Assembly (NCBI RefSeq): GCF_013337185.1
Contig: NZ_SWDE01000001.1
Span: 62,001 to 126,000 of the forward strand
Direction of reading: 5' to 3'
DNA length: 64,000 nt
Source of the DNA: Serratia proteamaculans
Lineage (GTDB): Bacteria > Pseudomonadota > Gammaproteobacteria > Enterobacterales > Enterobacteriaceae
A program made the position numbers and the translations under genes. Below the pieces are notes generated by a model, which did not search any database, was not told the DNA's origin, and was given only the letters and a program-made list of their open reading frames with translations. This document shows, piece after piece, positions 21,405 through 32,841 of this stretch. Positions within the stretch are counted from its first letter, which is position 1; the number at the start of each line of letters is the position of its first letter.

Positions 21405-21968
21405 ATGACCACTTTCCCGGCGATGGCCGAACTTGACGATTTAGCGCTGGATTTACCCCGCTTTGAACTGGCGCTGTGCCGGTTTGCCGAAAAGCTGCAT
21501 TTGGATTTGTCCCAGTTTACGGCGGATCATATCTCGGTACGTTGCCATCAAAACACCACGGCCGATCGCTGGCGGCAGGGGTTTGAACACTGTGGCTCAT
21601 TGCTGTCAGAGTCGATGATAAATGGTCGCCCTATATGCTTGTTTGATCTCCAGCAACCGCTCAAGGTCGGGCCATGGTTGATCGACTGCGTGGAGCTGCC
21701 TTATCCCGGCGATAAACGTTATCCGCACGAGGGCTGGGAGCATGTGGAGCTGGTGCTGAGTGGCGAACCGGCCACCTTGTATGCGCGGGCGTTGAGTCAT
21801 CTTCCCGATGAAGCGTTGCTGGCACCTGGGATCAAATTGAAGCAGAGTTCACCCCAGGGTGAGGGCGAACGTTTGCCTAACCCGACGCTGGCGATCACCG
21901 ATGGGACGGTGACTATTAAATTTCATCCTTATTCCATCCGGGAAATCGTCGCCAGCGAGCAAGCCTAA
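21405..21968 (+). CDS. yecM: VOC-superfamily protein YecM
   Basis: A 187-residue protein similar to E. coli YecM, with a glyoxalase/VOC-like metalloenzyme fold. Key segments are TADHISVRCHQN (metal-type His), ESMINGRPICLFDL, YPHEGWEHVELVL and LPNPTLAITDGTVTIKFHP. The reaction is unknown. It is the neighbour of argS here and in E. coli. Its TAA overlaps the stop of the convergent lyase gene by a few bases. Confidence 0.92.
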   Translation: MTTFPAMAELDDLALDLPRFELALCRFAEKLHLDLSQFTADHISVRCHQNTTADRWRQGFEHCGSLLSESMINGRPICLFDLQQPLKVGPWLIDCVELPYPGDKRYPHEGWEHVELVLSGEPATLYARALSHLPDEALLAPGIKLKQSSPQGEGERLPNPTLAITDGTVTIKFHPYSIREIVASEQA

Positions 21969-23116
21969 TTTGGCATCCGCGATTGGGTCGCCAGCATCAT
22001 GCGATCCAGTGCCTGAGTCAGCAGTTCGCGCCGACAACCGAAATTCAAACGGACGAAATGGCGGTTGCCAAAATCCAGCCCCGGACTTAACCCGACGCCG
22101 GCCTGTTCAAAAAAGGCGTGCGGGTTATCGACCGCCAGTTGGCTACAGTCAATCCAGGCCAAATAAGTGGCTTCAACGGGCTGTAGCAACAGACCGGGCA
22201 TGGCATTAATACGCTCGGTCACCAAATCGCGGTTGGCGCGCAGATAAATCAACAGCGCGTCCAGCCAGTCTTGGCCATGCTGGTAGGCGGCCTGGGCGGC
22301 AACCAGCGCCAGTACGTCCACCTCCGGCACGATGCCGCTGCGAGCACGGGCCAGCTTCTGGCGTAACTGCGGGTTGGGAACAATCGCCAGCGAGGCGCCA
22401 AGACCGGCAATGTTGAAGGTTTTTGACGGTGACATCAGCGTGATGCTGCGCTGGGCGGCGTCTTCATTCAGGGTGGCAAAGGGGATGTGCTCGCAGCCGG
22501 GTTCCAGCAACAGGTCACAATGAATTTCGTCCGAACAGACTGTCAGCTCATGGGCCAGGGCAAATTCATGGTGCAGCAATAGCTCTTGCCTGCGATAAAC
22601 CGTACCGCCCGGATTTTGCGGGTTGCACAACAACAGTAGTTTCTCTTTACCACTGAGCTGCCCGGTAATGGCGCTGAAATCCAACAGCCAGCGACGGTCG
22701 TGCAGCGTCAACGGTACTGGCAACTGGGTGCGTCCGGCAAATTTCGCTGCTTTGCGAAACGGGGGGTAAATCAGGGAGGGTGCCAGAGTGCTTTCGCCCT
22801 CAGAGGTAAAAGCGCGCACGCATAAATTAAGACCGCAAACCAGACCGGGCAGGAAAATCAGCCATTCGGGGTTGATACGCCAGCCGTAACGTTCCAGCAT
22901 GCGGCGGGTAAAAATCTCAATAAGTTCGGGTGAAGGATGGCTGTAGCCGAATACCGCATGTGCTACGCGCTGCTGTAATGCGTCGATGATGGCCGGTGGT
23001 GACGGGAAATCGGTATCGGCGACCCAGAGTGGAATAATGTCGCGGTCGCGATATTTATCCCACTTAACGCTGTCACTGTGACTACGGTCTACCCATTGAT
23101 CAAAATTGAATGCCAT
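21965..23116 (-). CDS. MalY/PatB family PLP-dependent C-S lyase
   Basis: A 383-residue fold-type I PLP enzyme. The Schiff-base lysine is in SPSKTFNIAGLG near residue 230. WVADTDFPSPPAI, the phosphate-binding NPQNPGG and C-terminal FVRLNFGCRRELL match the MalY/PatB group, whose members act as cystathionine beta-lyases and sometimes as regulators. The substrate is inferred from the family only. It is convergent with yecM and divergent from cutC. Confidence 0.85.
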   Translation of the reverse strand: MAFNFDQWVDRSHSDSVKWDKYRDRDIIPLWVADTDFPSPPAIIDALQQRVAHAVFGYSHPSPELIEIFTRRMLERYGWRINPEWLIFLPGLVCGLNLCVRAFTSEGESTLAPSLIYPPFRKAAKFAGRTQLPVPLTLHDRRWLLDFSAITGQLSGKEKLLLLCNPQNPGGTVYRRQELLLHHEFALAHELTVCSDEIHCDLLLEPGCEHIPFATLNEDAAQRSITLMSPSKTFNIAGLGASLAIVPNPQLRQKLARARSGIVPEVDVLALVAAQAAYQHGQDWLDALLIYLRANRDLVTERINAMPGLLLQPVEATYLAWIDCSQLAVDNPHAFFEQAGVGLSPGLDFGNRHFVRLNFGCRRELLTQALDRMMLATQSRMPN

Positions 23117-23217
23117 AGTTACTACCCTGTGTAGGCTGATACCTCTTTATCAGCCTAAGAGATAAATTGAAAAATTAACAATTGCCGTCGCAGGTTAGCC
23201 GTCATCTGGGGGTGACA

Positions 23218-23976
23218 ATGATAAAACTGGAAGTTTGTTGCTATAGCGTCGATTGCGCGCTGACGGCTGAGCGGGCAGGTGCCGATCGCATAGAATTGTG
23301 CTCCAGCCCGAGCGAGGGCGGTTTGACACCCAGCTACGGCTCATTACGCCTGGCGCGCGACAGAGTCAGCGTGCCGGTGCATCCTATTATTCGTCCGCGC
23401 GGTGGGGATTTTTGCTACGGTGCGGTAGATTTTGATGTGATCAAGCATGATATTGCACAGATCCGCGATATGGGTTTTGCCGGTGTGGTGGTCGGCATGC
23501 TGGATGAAGAAGGGCATATCGACCTGCCGCGCATGCGCGAAGTGATGCGCTTGAGTGGCAATATGGCGGTGACCTTTCATCGTGCATTTGATATGTGCCA
23601 GAACCCGATGGTCGCGCTCAGTCAACTAACTCAGTTGGGCGTGGCGCGGATCCTGACTTCCGGCCAGCAGCAAAATGCGGAGCTGGGTTTACCCTTGCTG
23701 CGTGACCTGCTGCAGGCCAGTCAGGGGCCGGTCATTATGGCCGGTGCCGGCGTGCGCTTGAGCAATCTGCATAAATTTGTCGATATCGGTATTCAGGAGC
23801 TGCACAGTTCATCCGGTCATGCGGTGCCTTCGACCATGCGTTATCGCAAAGCCGGCGTGACCATGTGTTCAGACAGTGAGTTTGATGAATTTAGCCATTA
23901 TTGCGTGGATGGCGAAATGGTCGAAGCCATGAAAAACTCGCTGGCATTGGTCGATCCCTTGGCGCAAACCGCATAG
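23218..23976 (+). CDS. cutC: CutC family TIM-barrel protein
   Basis: A 252-residue protein with a TIM-barrel fold. Conserved segments are [71 protein letters not shown] and [11 protein letters not shown]. It was named for copper homeostasis in E. coli, but that role is disputed there. The ATG at 23218 was chosen by homology and the GGGGG ribosome site 5 bp upstream. In E. coli cutC also adjoins yecM. Confidence 0.93.
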   Translation: MIKLEVCCYSVDCALTAERAGADRIELCSSPSEGGLTPSYGSLRLARDRVSVPVHPIIRPRGGDFCYGAVDFDVIKHDIAQIRDMGFAGVVVGMLDEEGHIDLPRMREVMRLSGNMAVTFHRAFDMCQNPMVALSQLTQLGVARILTSGQQQNAELGLPLLRDLLQASQGPVIMAGAGVRLSNLHKFVDIGIQELHSSSGHAVPSTMRYRKAGVTMCSDSEFDEFSHYCVDGEMVEAMKNSLALVDPLAQTA

Positions 23977-24026
23977 CTAAGCCGCTTTCAGACTGAAAGG
24001 TCGATTGGCCAGTAAATGAACACCAT

Positions 24027-24051
24027 AACCCGGCAAGTTGCCGGGTTTTTT
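24027..24051 (+). terminator. Rho-independent terminator of cutC
   Basis: An 8-bp stem AACCCGGC/GCCGGGTT with a 5-nt loop, followed by a T run, 50 bp after the cutC stop. Confidence 0.85.
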
Positions 24052-24219
24052 ACATTTATAAATCAATATGATATCGAACAAAATCCTCCATATCGTCCTG
24101 CCATGGCTGGCACAAACGTCCTGGCGCGACCGCCTACTTCCTGATGCAGTAACCTTTGCTACGAGCCACGTTGAATGGCCGAATTCATCCTAGGGAAACT
24201 GTGTAGTTAAGGAGGAAAC

Positions 24220-24294
24220 ATGAAGTTCTATTTTATTTGCCTGCTGGTGGCATGCCTTTCATTATCCGGCTGTGTCGCAGCCTATTATCGCTAA
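24220..24294 (+). CDS. Micro-lipoprotein 1 (24-residue precursor)
   Basis: The frame MKFYFICLLVACLSLSGCVA ends AYYR. It has a basic N-terminus, a hydrophobic core and a canonical lipobox LSGC, predicting lipidation at Cys18 and a mature lipopeptide of only seven residues, CVAAYYR. A very strong AAGGAGG site lies 5 bp before the ATG. The stop codon TAA runs into the ribosome site of the next frame. The function is unknown. Confidence 0.7.
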   Translation: MKFYFICLLVACLSLSGCVAAYYR

Positions 24295-24303
24295 GGAGAG
24301 CGT

Positions 24304-24372
24304 ATGCGTTTTCTGATTATTTTATGCCTGGTCTGCAGCCTAAGCGCCTGTGCAACGCTGTATTACCGGTGA
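24304..24372 (+). CDS. Micro-lipoprotein 2 (22-residue precursor)
   Basis: The frame MRFLIILCLVCSLSACATLY ends YR. It has a lipobox LSAC, giving a predicted seven-residue mature product CATLYYR that resembles the product of the preceding frame (shared Cys start and YYR end). The ribosome site AAGGAGAG overlaps the upstream stop codon. The two frames look like a tandem duplication that kept its pattern despite diverged nucleotide sequence, which argues for selection. Confidence 0.7.
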   Translation: MRFLIILCLVCSLSACATLYYR

Positions 24373-24377
24373 ACATC

Positions 24378-24875
24378 ATGAGATTGTTAACTGCTATTGC
24401 GATACTAATGTTGACGGGATGCGTCTCAGTCTATGGGCCGACAAAAACCGGTAATCAACCCACCGAGGGCAGCGCAGCCGTTGTTCCGAACTCGCCTGAT
24501 GCGGCAAATACCCAGCTAATCGGCAATAGAAAACCCGATGAACTGCTTGATCGGGTGGGGGCGGTTCTTGCTGCAAAAGGGATAACCCCAACGCTGACGG
24601 ATCGTCGACTGGGCGTTGTCGGGGTCACGGGTAACGATACCGAGCTGGCCGCGCTTTATTTGGATTGTGCCGTCCAGACCACCCCTTCAAATCTGACGCA
24701 GGAGTACCGAATTCTGATTCAGGTCTATTCTGCCGGGGAAGGCAGCCATGTCATGGTGCAGGTTAGTGGTGTGGCGGGGCTGACCACGCCGGACGGTAAT
24801 GACAAGGTTAAACCTTTTGAATGCCAATCCAGCGGGGTGCTGGAAAAGGATTTACTGGAAGCCTTGCGAAAGTAA
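24378..24875 (+). CDS. Predicted lipoprotein of unknown function
   Basis: A 165-residue lipoprotein. The short signal MRLLTAIAILMLTGC gives a lipobox LTGC with lipidation at residue 15; the mature N-terminus CVSVYGPTK again resembles the micro-lipoproteins upstream (Cys, then Tyr at the fifth position). A disordered Gly/Pro/Ser stretch follows, then an alpha/beta-like domain with RKPDELLDRVGAVLAAKGI and FECQSSGVLEKDLL. It contains two further cysteines that could pair in the periplasm. It starts 5 bp after the stop of the preceding frame and is probably coupled to it. I do not recognise the family. Confidence 0.78.
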   Translation: MRLLTAIAILMLTGCVSVYGPTKTGNQPTEGSAAVVPNSPDAANTQLIGNRKPDELLDRVGAVLAAKGITPTLTDRRLGVVGVTGNDTELAALYLDCAVQTTPSNLTQEYRILIQVYSAGEGSHVMVQVSGVAGLTTPDGNDKVKPFECQSSGVLEKDLLEALRK

Positions 24876-24884
24876 CTGAGGATG

Positions 24885-24926
24885 GCGTCATCACCTCGCT
24901 GGCATAGGAGGTGATGACGCTGTTTT
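24885..24926. terminator. Terminator after the lipoprotein cluster
   Basis: A 13-bp perfect stem (24885-24897 with 24908-24920) with a 10-nt loop, followed by TGTTTT, between the convergent lipoprotein operon and cmoB. Confidence 0.85.
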
Positions 24927-24935
24927 CATTTTGGC

Positions 24936-26656
<1,721 letters not shown>

Positions 26657-26716
26657 TCAGTTCAGAATTCGAAGGCGCATATGCTAACAGAAAATGGCAA
26701 GAAAGAGCAGCGGAAG

Positions 26717-26735
26717 CAGGCGGCGTAACCGCCTG
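26717..26735. repeat. Short hairpin between yecN and cmoA
   Basis: CAGGCGG-CGTAA-CCGCCTG, a perfect 7-bp stem, lies between two minus-strand genes. There is no T run; it may be the 3' end of the yecN message. Confidence 0.4.
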
Positions 26736-26749
26736 AGGTCGTGCAGGGA

Positions 26750-27145
26750 TCAATGAAGGCTGAAAATAATATCCCACGGCAGATAGAAAATATTGGCCAG
26801 CACCATTAACACCAACGAAAGGTAGGTGGCCGTCATGCCGGAACGACGCCAGCGGACTTCACGATTGCGTAAACCGTAATAATGCACCAGACGGCCGGCC
26901 ATCAACATCAGGCCACAAATATGGATCATCCAGACTTCAGCGCCGTTCATCTCCATGATCACCAGCAAAACGGCGGCGATAGGAATGTATTCTACGGCAT
27001 TGCCGTGAACGCGGATGGCGGTTTGTAGCTCGTAAAATCCGCCGTCTCCGTAAGCGACACGGTATTGCATCCTTAGCCTAACCACGTCATAAGATAGTTT
27101 GATCAACAACAGTGCGCCGAGCACGACATAAAGCGCGCTTACCAT
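26750..27145 (-). CDS. yecN: MAPEG family inner-membrane protein YecN
   Basis: A 131-residue protein with four predicted helices, of the MAPEG superfamily that includes microsomal glutathione transferases. ELQTAIRVHGNAVEYIPIA is the diagnostic motif, with AGRLVHYYG further on. The ATG at 27145 was chosen because GGAG lies 7 bp upstream and the length equals E. coli YecN. The enzymatic activity is untested in the family branch. Confidence 0.92.
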   Translation of the reverse strand: MVSALYVVLGALLLIKLSYDVVRLRMQYRVAYGDGGFYELQTAIRVHGNAVEYIPIAAVLLVIMEMNGAEVWMIHICGLMLMAGRLVHYYGLRNREVRWRRSGMTATYLSLVLMVLANIFYLPWDIIFSLH

Positions 27146-27247
27146 TTTTAACTCCATTCCCTAACCAAAACTGGCAGCCAGCATCATAGCCGCCATTGCA
27201 TTCACTGTCGCGAGGAAAAATCTGATGTTATTGGTCAGATTAATAGG

Positions 27248-28066
27248 TCAAAACAGTGCATCCTGCTCGGGCCAGTCAGGTGGCGGTGGCAAATTCGGAA
27301 TAGCCTGATGCAGTTGCTGCCAGATTTTCTGCGCCTGTTGCGGGGAATCGCCGTTATCCGGCGTATGGATAAACAAGAAGGGCTGATGCCGGGATTGCCA
27401 ACTGGGCAGTTTCTGTTGCCAGGCGTCGAACCAGCGCAGGTTATCCTGCAACACATCGCCACCGATAAAACGTACCAGCGGATTGTTGGCGGTGACCAGC
27501 GCATGCACCGGCAGCTTGGGCTTTTTCTGCTGTGCATCGCGCACTGCTGCGCTGTTGGGCACGGCGTGATGCACCGGTCTGCTGTCAAGGATCACGCGGT
27601 TGATACCCCGCTGATGCAACCCCTGATTCAACAGTCGCTCTTCTTCACCCTTGCCAAAGAATGCCGGGTGGCGTACTTCCACCCCGTAGGTAAACTCTTT
27701 TGGCAAGGCGTCAAAAAATTGCCACATCGCCGGTAGCTCCGCCGGGCCGAACGCGGCGGGCAGTTGCAGCCAAAGTTGGCCGATGCGCTGATGCACCGGG
27801 CTCAGGCATTGGTAAAAGGCTTGTACATTGGCGTCACAGTTGCGTAGTGCCGCCTGATGACTGATGGTGGCGGGAAATTTAAAACAGAAGCGAAAATCAT
27901 CGGTGGTCATGTCGCGCCAGCGCTGGACTATTTCCAGTTTTGGTAACGCGTAGAAGGTGGTATTGCCTTCCACGCAGTTAAAGTAGCGGCTGTAATCCGC
28001 CAGATCGCGCAGCCCGATACGGTTCCAGGCCGGGTGTTGCCACTGTGGGAGTCCGATATACATCAA
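27248..28066 (-). CDS. yecE: DUF72 family protein YecE
   Basis: A 272-residue TIM-barrel-like protein. FNCVEGNTTFYALPK, FCFKFPATISHQ and EVRHPAFFGKGEE are the DUF72 signatures; the Glu, Arg and His residues in EVRH are invariant. The function is unknown. The start is either TTG at 28066 (same length as E. coli YecE) or the adjacent ATG at 28063; AAGGA lies about 10 bp upstream. Confidence 0.9.
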   Translation of the reverse strand: MMYIGLPQWQHPAWNRIGLRDLADYSRYFNCVEGNTTFYALPKLEIVQRWRDMTTDDFRFCFKFPATISHQAALRNCDANVQAFYQCLSPVHQRIGQLWLQLPAAFGPAELPAMWQFFDALPKEFTYGVEVRHPAFFGKGEEERLLNQGLHQRGINRVILDSRPVHHAVPNSAAVRDAQQKKPKLPVHALVTANNPLVRFIGGDVLQDNLRWFDAWQQKLPSWQSRHQPFLFIHTPDNGDSPQQAQKIWQQLHQAIPNLPPPPDWPEQDALF

Positions 28067-28137
28067 GCTGGCATCTTCCTTAATTATCCCTGACAGTCAA
28101 ACGCGGGCGCAGTATGCGGCGCCCCTACAACTTAACG

Positions 28138-28710
28138 TTACTCGCCGATGGCGGCAAGAATTTCACGGGTGCTGCGAACGCGCGCCAGACGCGGGAAGAT
28201 GTTGTTGAAAGCAAACTGGTGCATTTCAGCGTTGGGTGCGCTGCACAGGTCTTCGGCGATCACCAACTCGTAGCCGTGCTCCCAGGCGGCCCGGGCGGTC
28301 GATTCCACGCCAATGTTGGTGGCAATACCCCCCAGTACGATGGATTTAATGCCGCGGCGACGCAGTTGCAGGTCAAGATCGGTGCCGTAAAATGCGCCCC
28401 ATTGTCGCTTGGTCACCAGGATATCGCTGTCGCTAACCGCCAGCGACTCGGGGAACTCCCACCAGTTGGCAGGCAACTCACCGGCTGGGGAGGGTTGATC
28501 TACCGGTTGTTTCAGCGCTTCGGCAAAGGAATCTGACCAGCCGACGCGCACGAGGACAACCGGCGCACCCAGCGAACGAAAGTGGGCTGCCAACTGTGCA
28601 CCATGGGCAACCACGCTCTCGGCGCTGTGTGGCCCACCGGCGTAAGGCAGAATACCCTTTTGCAAATCAATCAATACCAGGGCCGTAGTTTGAGCATCAA
28701 GTTTTAACAT
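28138..28710 (-). CDS. yecD: Isochorismatase-family hydrolase-like YecD
   Basis: A 190-residue cysteine-hydrolase-fold protein. The catalytic Asp is seen in LVLIDLQKG and the Lys in [14 protein letters not shown], but the nucleophile position in [11 protein letters not shown] holds Gly instead of Cys. E. coli YecD, as I recall it, has the same change. It therefore cannot work as a standard isochorismatase or nicotinamidase, and its reaction is unknown. It is probably co-transcribed with yecE. Confidence 0.9.
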   Translation of the reverse strand: MLKLDAQTTALVLIDLQKGILPYAGGPHSAESVVAHGAQLAAHFRSLGAPVVLVRVGWSDSFAEALKQPVDQPSPAGELPANWWEFPESLAVSDSDILVTKRQWGAFYGTDLDLQLRRRGIKSIVLGGIATNIGVESTARAAWEHGYELVIAEDLCSAPNAEMHQFAFNNIFPRLARVRSTREILAAIGE

Positions 28711-28951
28711 GGGAATATCTCGTTACGAGGTGGATGAAATACGCGCAGGTGAGCTGGCGCGCTAAACAGGGGTAGATTCAGGCTACGTGAAAAAAGCGTC
28801 ACGGGTTAATGGGAAATTTGTTAATCAATGTGTTATTTCGGGCAAAAACACGTCATTTAGTGCTGTAACAAAGCTGTGTTCGCACTTATCTGTCGCATGA
28901 ATTTCCTTTATAATGATCGCCTTTTTTCAACACACTTTACTCCGACGACCT

Positions 28952-29143
28952 ATGCCGATTTATGAATATGCATGTGGTGCTTGCAGCCTTCGGTTAGAGA
29001 AACTGCAAAAATTTTCCGATGCGCCGCTGACAGATTGTCCGGCGTGTGGGCAGCCCGCGTTAACCAAGCTGATTTCGTCCACCGGTTTCCAGTTAAAGGG
29101 TACGGGTTGGTATGCAACAGACTTCAAACCGGGTAATAAGTAG
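28952..29143 (+). CDS. FmdB-type zinc ribbon protein
   Basis: A 63-residue protein starting [20 protein letters not shown]. The cysteine pairs C8-x2-C11 and C29-x2-C32 form a zinc ribbon of the FmdB/CxxC_CXXC_SSSS family. Members are often annotated as regulatory proteins, but without direct proof. It lies 83 bp upstream of aspS on the same strand. The ribosome site is poor, but the conserved MPIYEY start fixes the ATG. Confidence 0.85.
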   Translation: MPIYEYACGACSLRLEKLQKFSDAPLTDCPACGQPALTKLISSTGFQLKGTGWYATDFKPGNK

Positions 29144-29226
29144 AGTTCATCAGAAATTATCAGAAAACAGCCGCGTGGCAGGCGCTAAAGCCCGCGCGGC
29201 ATCGGCTTAAGCCAAAAGGATAGCGT

Positions 29227-31017
29227 ATGCGTACTGAATATTGCGGGCAGTTGAATCTGTCTCACGTGGGCCAGGAAGTCACTTTGTGTGGTTGGGTCAA
29301 CCGTCGTCGCGATCTGGGCGGCCTGATCTTTATTGATATGCGCGACCGCGAAGGCATCGTGCAGGTGTTTTTCGATCCGGACCAGAAGGCCGCGTTCGAT
29401 AAGGCGTACGACCTGCGCAATGAATTCTGCATCCAGATCGTCGGCACCGTGCGTGCTCGTCCGGACAGCCAGATCAATAAAGATATGGCCACCGGCGAAG
29501 TGGAAGTGTTCGCCCACGCTCTGGAGATCATCAACCGTTCCGAGCCTCTGCCGCTGGATTCCAACCAGGTCAACAGCGAAGAAGCGCGCCTGAAATATCG
29601 CTACCTGGATCTGCGTCGTCCTGAAATGGCCGACCGCCTGAAAACCCGCGCCAAAATCACCAGCTTCGTGCGCCGCTTTATGGACAGCCACGGCTTCCTC
29701 GATATCGAAACGCCGATGTTGACCAAAGCCACGCCGGAAGGTGCCCGTGACTACCTGGTACCGAGCCGCGTACATAAAGGCAAATTCTATGCGTTGCCGC
29801 AGTCACCACAGCTGTTCAAGCAGTTGCTGATGATGTCCGGTTTCGATCGCTACTATCAAATCGTTAAATGCTTCCGCGACGAAGACCTGCGTGCTGACCG
29901 TCAGCCTGAATTTACCCAGATCGACGTGGAAACCTCTTTCATGACCGCCGAACAGGTGCGTGAAGTGATGGAGAAACTGGCGCGTGAACTGTGGCTGGAC
30001 GTGAAGAATGTGGATCTGGGTGATTTCCCGATCATGACCTTCGAAGAAGCGATGCGCCGCTACGGCTCGGACAAACCGGATCTGCGTAACCCGCTGGAAC
30101 TGGTGGACGTTGCCGACCTGGTGAAAGATGTCGAGTTCAAAGTGTTCTCCGGCCCGGCTAACGATGCCAAAGGCCGCGTAGCCGCGATTTGCGTTCCGGG
30201 CGGCGCGCAGCTGACCCGTAAACTGATCGACGAATACGGCGCTTTCGTTAACATCTATGGCGCCAAAGGCCTGGCCTGGCTGAAGGTCAATGACCGTGCA
30301 GCCGGCATGGAAGGCGTACAAAGCCCGATCGCCAAATTCCTCAGCGCGGAGGTGCTGGAAGCAGTCCTGGCGCGTACTAACGCGCAGTCCGGCGACATCC
30401 TGTTCTTCGGCGCCGACAGCTTCAAGATTGTGACCGATGCGATGGGCGCGCTGCGTCTGAAACTGGGCCGTGACTTGCAACTGACCAAACTCGACAGCTG
30501 GGCACCGCTGTGGGTGGTCGACTTCCCAATGTTCGAAGAAGACGGTGAAGGCGGCCTGGCAGCGATGCACCATCCGTTCACCGCTCCACGCGACATGAGC
30601 CCGGAAGAGCTGGCAGCAACGCCAACCGCGGCCATTGCCAACGCTTACGACATGGTTATCAATGGCTATGAAGTGGGCGGCGGTTCAGTACGTATTCACC
30701 GCAGCGAAATGCAGCAGACGGTATTTAGCATCCTCGGTATTAACGAGCACGAACAACGCGAGAAGTTTGGCTTCCTGCTGGACGCGCTGAAGTACGGCAC
30801 GCCGCCACACGCCGGCCTGGCTTTTGGCCTGGATCGTCTGGTAATGCTGCTGACCGGTACCGACAACATTCGTGACGTCATCGCCTTCCCGAAAACTACC
30901 GCGGCTGCCTGTCTGATGACCGAAGCGCCGAGCTTCGCCAACCCGGCGTCGCTGCAGGAGTTGGGGATTTGTGTGGTGAAGAAAGCGGCCGACGATTCAA
31001 AGCTAGAGAACGTTTAA
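29227..31017 (+). CDS. aspS: Aspartyl-tRNA synthetase
   Basis: A 596-residue class IIb aminoacyl-tRNA synthetase. The N-terminal OB fold contains [20 protein letters not shown]. Class II motif 2 is [18 protein letters not shown] near residue 220, and motif 3 is [16 protein letters not shown] near 535. The bacterial GAD insertion domain lies between them. The length fits the discriminating bacterial form. The stop codon overlaps the nudB start by one base (TAATG). Confidence 0.97.
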   Translation: MRTEYCGQLNLSHVGQEVTLCGWVNRRRDLGGLIFIDMRDREGIVQVFFDPDQKAAFDKAYDLRNEFCIQIVGTVRARPDSQINKDMATGEVEVFAHALEIINRSEPLPLDSNQVNSEEARLKYRYLDLRRPEMADRLKTRAKITSFVRRFMDSHGFLDIETPMLTKATPEGARDYLVPSRVHKGKFYALPQSPQLFKQLLMMSGFDRYYQIVKCFRDEDLRADRQPEFTQIDVETSFMTAEQVREVMEKLARELWLDVKNVDLGDFPIMTFEEAMRRYGSDKPDLRNPLELVDVADLVKDVEFKVFSGPANDAKGRVAAICVPGGAQLTRKLIDEYGAFVNIYGAKGLAWLKVNDRAAGMEGVQSPIAKFLSAEVLEAVLARTNAQSGDILFFGADSFKIVTDAMGALRLKLGRDLQLTKLDSWAPLWVVDFPMFEEDGEGGLAAMHHPFTAPRDMSPEELAATPTAAIANAYDMVINGYEVGGGSVRIHRSEMQQTVFSILGINEHEQREKFGFLLDALKYGTPPHAGLAFGLDRLVMLLTGTDNIRDVIAFPKTTAAACLMTEAPSFANPASLQELGICVVKKAADDSKLENV

Positions 31018-31463
31018 TGAACTACAAGCGACCCGAGTCTATTCTGGTAGTGATTTATGCCATCTCCAGTGGCCGGGTGCTGATGTTACAGCGGCGCGAT
31101 GATACTGAATTCTGGCAGTCGGTGACCGGCAGCCTGGAGGAAGATGAGTCGCCGCCGCATGCCGCCCGGCGTGAGGTCATGGAAGAAGTCGGCATCGATA
31201 TCGAAGCAGAGAATCTGCCGTTGTTCGATTGCCAGCGCTGTGTGGAGTTTGAACTCTTTGTCCATTTGCGACATCGCTATGCCCCGGGAACCACGCGCAA
31301 TAAAGAGCATTGGTTCTGTCTGGCTTTGCCTGAAGAGCGCGATCCGGTGATTACCGAACATCACGCCTACCAGTGGCTTGAGGCGGCGCAGGCCGTGAAG
31401 TTGACCAAGTCCTGGAGCAATCAGCAGGCGATTGAAGAGTTTGTGATTAATTCAGTCCAGTAA
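31017..31463 (+). CDS. nudB: Dihydroneopterin triphosphate diphosphatase
   Basis: A 148-residue Nudix enzyme that removes pyrophosphate from dihydroneopterin triphosphate in folate synthesis. The Nudix box runs [20 protein letters not shown]. The start [15 protein letters not shown] matches the family. It overlaps the aspS stop by one base, suggesting translational coupling, and precedes yebC as in E. coli. Confidence 0.94.
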   Translation: MNYKRPESILVVIYAISSGRVLMLQRRDDTEFWQSVTGSLEEDESPPHAARREVMEEVGIDIEAENLPLFDCQRCVEFELFVHLRHRYAPGTTRNKEHWFCLALPEERDPVITEHHAYQWLEAAQAVKLTKSWSNQQAIEEFVINSVQ

Positions 31464-31482
31464 TTTTTTTCGGAGATTTTTT

Positions 31483-32226
31483 ATGGCAGGTCATAGTAAG
31501 TGGGCCAACACCAAGCACCGCAAGGCAGCGCAGGATTCCAAGCGCGGTAAAATTTTCACCAAAATTATTCGCGAGCTGGTGACCGCCGCGAAACTGGGCG
31601 GTGGCGATCCGGGTGCTAACCCGCGTCTGCGTGCGGCGGTTGACAAGGCGCTGTCCAACAACATGACGCGCGACACCCTGAACCGTGCCATTGCGCGCGG
31701 CGTGGGCGGTGATGATGATTCCAACATGGAAACCATCATTTATGAAGGCTACGGCCCGGGCGGCACTGCCGTCATGATCGAATGCCTGAGTGACAACCGT
31801 AACCGTACCGTGGCCGAAGTGCGTCATGCCTTCACCAAATGTGGCGGTAACCTGGGTACCGACGGTTCCGTAGCTTACCTGTTCACCAAGAAGGGCGTCA
31901 TCACTTACGCACCGGGCCTGGATGAAGACGTGGTGATGGAAGCGGCGCTGGAAGCCGGTGCCGAAGATATCGTCAGCTACGACGACGGTGTCATCGACGT
32001 ATTCACCGCCTGGGAAAACCTCGGCGAAGTGAAAGATGCCCTGACCGCTGCGGGTTTCACTGCCGACTCGGCAGAGGTTTCCATGATCCCATCGACCAAG
32101 GCCGATATGGATGAGGAAACCGCGCCTAAGCTGTTGCGCCTGATCGACATGCTGGAAGACTGCGACGACGTGCAGGAGGTTTACCACAACGGTGAGATCT
32201 CCGACGAAGTTGCAGCAACGCTGTAA
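31483..32226 (+). CDS. yebC: YebC/PmpR family protein
   Basis: A 247-residue protein starting [20 protein letters not shown], diagnostic for the TACO1/YebC family. The three-domain pattern is seen in [40 protein letters not shown] and [20 protein letters not shown]. Members are described as transcription regulators, and more recently as translation factors that relieve stalling on proline stretches. It lies upstream of ruvC. Confidence 0.95.
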   Translation: MAGHSKWANTKHRKAAQDSKRGKIFTKIIRELVTAAKLGGGDPGANPRLRAAVDKALSNNMTRDTLNRAIARGVGGDDDSNMETIIYEGYGPGGTAVMIECLSDNRNRTVAEVRHAFTKCGGNLGTDGSVAYLFTKKGVITYAPGLDEDVVMEAALEAGAEDIVSYDDGVIDVFTAWENLGEVKDALTAAGFTADSAEVSMIPSTKADMDEETAPKLLRLIDMLEDCDDVQEVYHNGEISDEVAATL

Positions 32227-32240
32227 TCGGCTTGAAGTAC

Positions 32241-32262
32241 GGCGCTGCCTGGTGGCAGCGCC
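32241..32262. repeat. Perfect 9-bp hairpin between yebC and ruvC
   Basis: GGCGCTGCC-TGGT-GGCAGCGCC is a perfect 9-bp stem with a 4-nt loop and no T run. It could be a processing or attenuation element in the yebC-ruvC message. Confidence 0.5.
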
Positions 32263-32299
32263 TGGCGAAGTTAATGCTTAACGCAAGGTGGGTGTAGGG

Positions 32300-32821
32300 A
32301 TGACGATCATTCTCGGTATCGATCCCGGATCGCGCATCACCGGTTACGGCCTTATTCGCCAGCAGGGCCGTCAGTTGACCTATGTGGCCAGCGGCTGTAT
32401 CCGCACCGTGGTGGATGACATGCCGACGCGTCTGAAGCTGATTTATGCGGGCGTGAGCGAAATTATCACCCAGTTCAAACCGGACTTTTTTGCCATCGAA
32501 CAGGTGTTCATGGCGAAGAACCCGGATTCGGCGCTCAAGCTAGGGCAGGCGCGCGGCGTGGCCATTGTCGCTGCCGTGAACCAGGATTTGGAAGTGTTTG
32601 AGTATGCGGCACGCCAGGTGAAACAAACGGTGGTCGGTACCGGCGCGGCAGAAAAAGCCCAGGTGCAGCACATGGTGCGCTCCTTGCTGAAGCTGTCGGC
32701 CAATCCTCAGGCTGACGCCGCCGATGCGCTGGCCATCGCCATTACCCACTGCCATCTCAGCCAAAACGTGTTGCGGATGAGTGAAGGGCGATTGAACCTG
32801 GCGCGTGGGCGTTTAAAGTAG
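32300..32821 (+). CDS. ruvC: Crossover junction endodeoxyribonuclease RuvC
   Basis: A 173-residue Holliday junction resolvase of the RNase H fold. The catalytic acids lie in ILGIDPGSR (D8 in this numbering), FAIEQVF, and the C-terminal [13 protein letters not shown] pair. Length equals E. coli RuvC. It is followed by ruvAB without the yebB gene found between them in E. coli. Confidence 0.96.
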   Translation: MTIILGIDPGSRITGYGLIRQQGRQLTYVASGCIRTVVDDMPTRLKLIYAGVSEIITQFKPDFFAIEQVFMAKNPDSALKLGQARGVAIVAAVNQDLEVFEYAARQVKQTVVGTGAAEKAQVQHMVRSLLKLSANPQADAADALAIAITHCHLSQNVLRMSEGRLNLARGRLK

Positions 32822-32841
32822 CGCTTGATCGGTGATACCTT

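Noticed and set aside
29185-30641. Long minus-strand frames opposite aspS
   Set aside because: They mirror the highly biased codon use of aspS; no start signals or recognisable domains.
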